A stretch of DNA of 8,715 bases. Source: Parafrigoribacterium_A sp035571875 (lineage in GTDB: Bacteria; Actinomycetota; Actinomycetes; Actinomycetales; Microbacteriaceae). The translations under genes and the position numbers were made by a program. The stretch covers positions 1-8,715 of the forward strand of contig DATNBR010000053.1 of assembly GCA_035571875.1 (NCBI GenBank), written 5' to 3'. Each line of letters starts with the position of its first letter. Position 1 is the stretch's first letter. This document shows, one piece after another, positions 6,006 to 8,715 of this stretch. The notes below the pieces were generated by a model. That model saw nothing but the letters and a program-made list of their open reading frames with translations. It ran no database searches and was not told the DNA's origin.

Positions 6006-6095
6006 CATAACTCAGGCAGATTTCCGAAACGGCGCGTTGTCGTGCCGCGGATTCGGGCGGTGTGGAGCTCGCGCGGCGATATTGCCTGAGTTATG
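6006..6095. repeat. 90-bp palindromic element, copy 2
   Basis: CATAACTCAGGCA (6006-6018) is the reverse complement of 6083-6095, and the pairing extends two bases outward (6004-6018 with 6083-6097). ATTGCCTGAGTTATGA is identical here (6081-6096) and in copy 1 (750-765). The left ends share 13 bases. The interior (about 64 bp) does not resemble copy 1 except for a short CGGGCGG, but GCCGCG (6044-6049) can pair with CGCGGC (6072-6077), so an inner stem is possible here too. Overall length is almost the same (90 against 91 bp). It again sits at a convergent gene junction. No T-tract or target duplication is seen. Confidence 0.82.
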
Positions 6096-6134
6096 AATAC
6101 TGGACGCGCCACGGCGACGGCGTTGGAGTGCGTA

Positions 6135-6167
6135 GGGGCGCGGGGGTCGGGGGTGCGGGGGTGCGGG
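6135..6167 (+). other. G-quadruplex-forming motif
   Basis: On the plus strand there are five G runs of 4, 5, 5, 5 and 3 bases (6135-6138, 6142-6146, 6149-6153, 6157-6161, 6165-6167), separated by loops of only 3, 2, 3 and 3 bases. This meets the standard quadruplex rule with margin. It lies 9 bp beyond the stop of the minus-strand hydrolase and would be G-rich in any read-through RNA from the plus-strand hydrolase. A role in ending transcription is inference. Confidence 0.7.
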
Positions 6168-6176
6168 AGGTTCGCG

Positions 6177-6965
6177 TCAGCGGGGGAGCGCAGCGAGGAA
6201 CTCGCGGATGGCCGGCCTGGCCTCCGGATGCCGCGGCGTGTCGCCGTGGTGGGCGCCTTCGAGCACGCGCAGGGTCGCGGACGGCATCACCGCCGCCGCG
6301 GCGTGGGCCGCGACCAGCCGCTCCTCGTCGCGGGAGCCGACCAGCAGCAGCGTGGGCATCCGCATCTCCTCCAGCGCCGCATCCGTCACGCCCGGATCAT
6401 TCTGCGACTCGCGCATGTAGGCCGCGAGCGCGAGCGCGTCATTGGCGCTAAACGCCGCCCGAGTGGACGCGTCGAGCACCGCACCCGAGCGCTCCCAGCC
6501 TGCGAGAAACCCGTCCATGCCTCCGGTCTCGAGCGCGTCGATGCAGCCGGGGAAGAAGACGCGATCGAAAGTGTCGCCGTGGATGCGGGGCGAGCCTCCG
6601 ACGCTGACGAAGCTCAGCATCCGCTCGGGGTGGGCGGCCGCGAGCGAGAATCCGACCCGTCCGCCGAGCGAGTAGCCGAGGTAGTGTGCGCGTTCCGTGC
6701 CGGTCTCATCGAGCACTGCCAGCACATCCGACACCATCGATTCGGCGCTGTACGCCGAGCGCTCGTGCGGCTTGTCGCTGCGCCCGTGCCCGCGCAGGTC
6801 GAGCGTGATCGTCGTGTACTCGGTCTCGAAGTCGCGCACGTAGCCGAAGCCGCGCCAGATCGCCTGCGAAAGGGCGGTGCCGTGCACCATCACGAGCGCC
6901 GGCCCGCTGCCGCTCACTCTGTAGGCGATACGGATGCCGTCGGCCAGGTTCTGCACATAGTCCAC
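6177..6965 (-). CDS. Alpha/beta hydrolase (2)
   Basis: The 262-residue alpha/beta hydrolase has the oxyanion motif VMVHGT (26-30) and LDLRGHGRSDKP (55-66). The nucleophile elbow is GYSLGG with S99, the acid D213 in LLVGSRDEE, and the base H239 or H240 in LEGAHHGDTP. The pattern resembles carboxylesterase, 3-oxoadipate enol-lactonase-like or haloperoxidase-like members; no specific substrate follows. The frame stays open far upstream, antisense to other genes, with no start that fits the family. I chose GTG 6965 because the family homology begins right there; GTG 6956 is an alternative. No strong Shine-Dalgarno sequence precedes either. It is not closely similar to hydrolase (1). Confidence 0.85.
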   Translation of the reverse strand: MDYVQNLADGIRIAYRVSGSGPALVMVHGTALSQAIWRGFGYVRDFETEYTTITLDLRGHGRSDKPHERSAYSAESMVSDVLAVLDETGTERAHYLGYSLGGRVGFSLAAAHPERMLSFVSVGGSPRIHGDTFDRVFFPGCIDALETGGMDGFLAGWERSGAVLDASTRAAFSANDALALAAYMRESQNDPGVTDAALEEMRMPTLLLVGSRDEERLVAAHAAAAVMPSATLRVLEGAHHGDTPRHPEARPAIREFLAALPR

Positions 6966-7037
6966 GCACCCAGCCTGCACCACTTCGCATCGCACGCAGC
7001 ACCAGCGCCGCTCGGAGTCGCGAGGCAGGATGGAAGC

Positions 7038-7361
7038 ATGGAGATCACGCTGCTGCACATCGAGGAATGTCCGAACTGGGAGGAGACGGGCGAGCGCCTC
7101 GCCCGCGCGCTCGCCGCAACCGGTCACGGCGACGCTCCCGTGGATGTCGTGCTGCTGAACGCGGCGGAGGACGCGGCGAGGTATCCGTTCGCGGGCTCGC
7201 CGACGATCCTCGTGGATGGCGCCGACCTCTTTCCCGGTGCGGAAACGCTGCCGGAGCTTGCCTGTCGCGTCTACCGCGTTGGCACCCGGTTTGCCGGGGC
7301 GCCGAGCGAGGAGCAGCTCGTCGACGCGCTTCGCCAGTTGCCCGCCCGCGCTCAGAGTTAG
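7038..7361 (+). CDS. Small thioredoxin-fold protein
   Basis: The 107-residue protein begins MEITLLHIEECPNW, a first strand followed by a CPNW sequence where thioredoxins have CxxC, so only C11 of the active-site pair remains. GSPTILVDGADLF follows, with the cis-proline P55 before a strand, and then ACRVY (C76). Similar small proteins are found alone or beside mercury-handling genes; no such genes are seen here, so I assign no pathway. AGGA at 7027-7030 lies 7 nt before the ATG. The same stretch reads CAGGAT 6 nt before the ATG, so a leaderless start is also possible. It is divergent from hydrolase (2), and its TAG overlaps the SDR stop by 4 bp. Confidence 0.75.
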   Translation: MEITLLHIEECPNWEETGERLARALAATGHGDAPVDVVLLNAAEDAARYPFAGSPTILVDGADLFPGAETLPELACRVYRVGTRFAGAPSEEQLVDALRQLPARAQS

Positions 7362-8128
7362 GAGCTGAAGCCACCATCCACCGGCAGCACAACTCCGCTG
7401 ATGTGGCTCGCGTGGTCGCTCAGCAGCCACGCCACCGTGTTGCCGACCTCTGTGGTGGTGCCGACCTTGCGCAGCGGTGTCGCGGCGATGCGGGCCTCGA
7501 CGCCGCCGGGGATGGCGATACGGGTCTGCGCGAGCATCGGGGTCTCGATCGGCCCCGGTGCGATCGCGTTGACCCGGATGCCCACGGGCCCGTTGTCGTG
7601 CGCCGCCGTGCGGGTGAGGCCGATGACCGCGTGCTTCGAGGCCTGGTAGGCCCCCATCCCGGAGCTGCCGCGCAGCCCGCCGATGCTGCTCGCGTTGACG
7701 ATGGCGCCGGCACCAGCGGCGCGCATGGCCCGAACCTCCTCGCGGATGCAGAGCCACACGCCCTTCACGTTGACCGCCATCATCCGGTCGAAGTCGTCCT
7801 CGGGCACCTCGTGCAGCAGCCCCGATCCGGTCATGGCGGCGTTGTTGAACGCGCCGTCGAGCCGGCCGAAGCGGTCGAGCGTGGCGTCGACGAAGCGGGC
7901 GACATCCCTGGCGACGCTCACGTCACCCACGACATACGCGGCTTCGTGACCCTCGTCGGTGAGTGCCGCGCTGAGTTCGCGAAGTGGCCCCTCCGAGCGA
8001 GCGGCTAGCATGACCGACGCGCCCTCGCGAGCGAAGACGCCCGCGGCATCCGCTCCGATGCCGGCGCTCGCGCCGACCACGAGCACGACCTTGCCCTCGA
8101 GCAGTCCGATGGACGGGGTGGTAGGCAT
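7358..8128 (-). CDS. SDR family NAD(P)-dependent oxidoreductase
   Basis: The 256-residue protein is a classical short-chain dehydrogenase/reductase, the usual length for the family. It has the nucleotide-binding GASAGIG (19-25), NNAA (95-98), the catalytic tetrad N120, S148 (IVNASSIGG), Y161 and K165 (YQASK), and PGPIETPM (191-198). It ends ISGVVLPVDGGFSS, the common family end. It oxidises an alcohol or reduces a ketone; the substrate is not evident. The reading frame is open 40 codons further upstream, but AAGGAG lies 5 nt before the ATG at 8128 and the family begins there. It follows the aldolase gene by 49 bp on the same strand and is probably co-transcribed. All key residues are present. 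Confidence 0.93.
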   Translation of the reverse strand: MPTTPSIGLLEGKVVLVVGASAGIGADAAGVFAREGASVMLAARSEGPLRELSAALTDEGHEAAYVVGDVSVARDVARFVDATLDRFGRLDGAFNNAAMTGSGLLHEVPEDDFDRMMAVNVKGVWLCIREEVRAMRAAGAGAIVNASSIGGLRGSSGMGAYQASKHAVIGLTRTAAHDNGPVGIRVNAIAPGPIETPMLAQTRIAIPGGVEARIAATPLRKVGTTTEVGNTVAWLLSDHASHISGVVLPVDGGFSS

Positions 8129-8133
8129 GGGGT

Positions 8134-8139
8134 CTCCTT
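8134..8139 (-). promoter_or_regulatory. Ribosome binding site deciding the SDR start
   Basis: AAGGAG on the minus strand lies 5 nt before the ATG at 8128. It rules out the 40-codon longer reading frame. Confidence 0.8.
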
Positions 8140-8177
8140 TTCGCTGTTCTTGGATGGTATCGATCGCGAGTGAGCGA

Positions 8178-8715
8178 CTAGCGGTAACTGACAGTGCGTC
8201 CCGCTGCGACAGCCGCCGCGGCGGCGGAGCCCAGCAGGCTCGCGTCATTGCTCATCAGGGTGAAGCTGTAGCCGGCATCGACCGCGGCCTGCACCGACGC
8301 CGCGGACGCGCCACCGGCATTGCCGATCGGCTTGCCCACGGCCTTCGTCGCGGCGATCGCGGCGGCGATGATCGCGACGATCTCGGGGTCAGACTCCGTC
8401 TTACCCTCGCTCGTGGAGAGGTCCGCCGCGCCGATGAGCAGGGTGTCCACGCCGTCGACGGCGGCGATCGCTCCCGCGTTCCTAGCGGCCTGCGCGCTCT
8501 CGATCTGCGCGATCAGCACGACCTCTTCCTGGCCGTAGCGCAGGTACTCCGCGCGGGAGACCGCGCCCCACGATCCGGCGCGACTGGTGCTCCCGACCCC
8601 GCGAGTGCCCACCGGCGGGAACCGCATGGCGGTCACCGCGGCCTGGGCCTGCTCGACGGTGTCGACATGGGGGAGCATGATGCCCTCGGCGCCGGCATCG
8701 AGGATGCGCTGCACA
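8178..8715 (-). CDS. HpcH/HpaI family aldolase, C-terminal part
   Basis: The 5' part of this gene lies beyond the right edge of the window; 178 residues remain. The TIM-barrel features of class II pyruvate aldolases are clear: RILDAGAEGIMLPHVDTVEQA, FPPVGTRGVG, VLIAQIES (the glutamate is a metal ligand), GVDTLLIGAADLS (the aspartate is a second ligand) and GKPIGNAGG. Members cleave 4-hydroxy-2-oxo acids to pyruvate plus an aldehyde (aromatic-acid and sugar-acid breakdown). The stop is TAG at 8178-8180. The SDR gene follows 49 bp downstream on the same strand, suggesting a joint catabolic role. The GTG at 8714 is internal, not a start. Confidence 0.9.
   Translation of the reverse strand, partial: VQRILDAGAEGIMLPHVDTVEQAQAAVTAMRFPPVGTRGVGSTSRAGSWGAVSRAEYLRYGQEEVVLIAQIESAQAARNAGAIAAVDGVDTLLIGAADLSTSEGKTESDPEIVAIIAAAIAATKAVGKPIGNAGGASAASVQAAVDAGYSFTLMSNDASLLGSAAAAAVAAGRTVSYR

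Larger units (their letters stand above)
5968..6176. other. Convergent intergenic region with palindromic element and G-rich tract
   Basis: No gene is seen in these 209 bp between two hydrolases that face each other. It holds palindromic element copy 2 (6006-6095) and a G-run tract (6135-6167), both listed separately. The remaining stretches (5968-6005 and 6096-6134) show nothing I can assign. Confidence 0.8.

Noticed and set aside
6966..7757. Long open frame upstream of hydrolase (2) giving a 526-residue protein
   Set aside because: The extra part is antisense to the thioredoxin-like gene and out of frame with the SDR gene; its arginine- and proline-rich translation is typical of a high-GC shadow frame.
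8129..8248. 40-codon upstream extension of the SDR frame
   Set aside because: It overlaps the aldolase gene end and has no family similarity; AAGGAG before the ATG at 8128 decides the start.

Overview
The window is very GC-rich, with strong G/C bias at third codon positions and frequent GCATCC/GGATGC codon pairs. It carries a typical actinobacterial gene set: GMP synthase, a CPBP protease, a LuxR-type regulator, VapBC, a RibD-C/DHFR-like reductase and an SDR. A high-GC actinobacterium, probably Microbacteriaceae, fits best; this placement is an inference from composition and gene content.

Layout. The 3' part of guaA (1-612, +) ends before a 91-bp palindromic element. From about 771 to 3379 everything is on the minus strand. 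In transcription order this is vapB, vapC, a possible 25-codon ORF, a membrane-anchored LuxR-type regulator, then (after its own putative promoter) a CPBP intramembrane protease. The first four reading frames are linked by overlaps or a 2-nt gap. A VOC-family gene (3541-3972, +) meets a RibD-C/DHFR-like reductase (3969-4580, -) tail to tail on a shared CTAG. A PPOX-fold flavoprotein and an alpha/beta hydrolase (4744-5967, +) then run into a second alpha/beta hydrolase (6177-6965, -). Between those two lie a second copy of the palindromic element and a strong G-quadruplex motif. A small thioredoxin-like protein (7038-7361, +) meets an SDR oxidoreductase (7358-8128, -) on a shared TTAG. Upstream of the SDR, and probably in the same operon, is an HpcH/HpaI aldolase cut by the window edge.

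Most genes are ordinary accessory metabolism: small oxidoreductases, hydrolases and an aldolase/SDR pair. The points worth a second look are as follows. (1) The regulator looks like a histidine-kinase membrane sensor joined to the tail and DNA-binding domain of a response regulator, with kinase and receiver missing. It sits beside an intramembrane protease that could in principle release it. (2) Two near-identical terminal inverted repeats with different interiors occupy the only two convergent junctions that have an intergenic gap; the other two convergent junctions overlap by 4 bp. (3) Three genes carry TANNNT exactly 6 nt before an ATG that lacks a Shine-Dalgarno sequence, which suggests leaderless mRNAs. 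In vapBC this promoter sits inside an 8-bp-arm palindrome. (4) A five-run G-quadruplex motif lies next to one palindromic element. I see no CRISPR array, tRNA, rRNA, insertion sequence or prophage gene.
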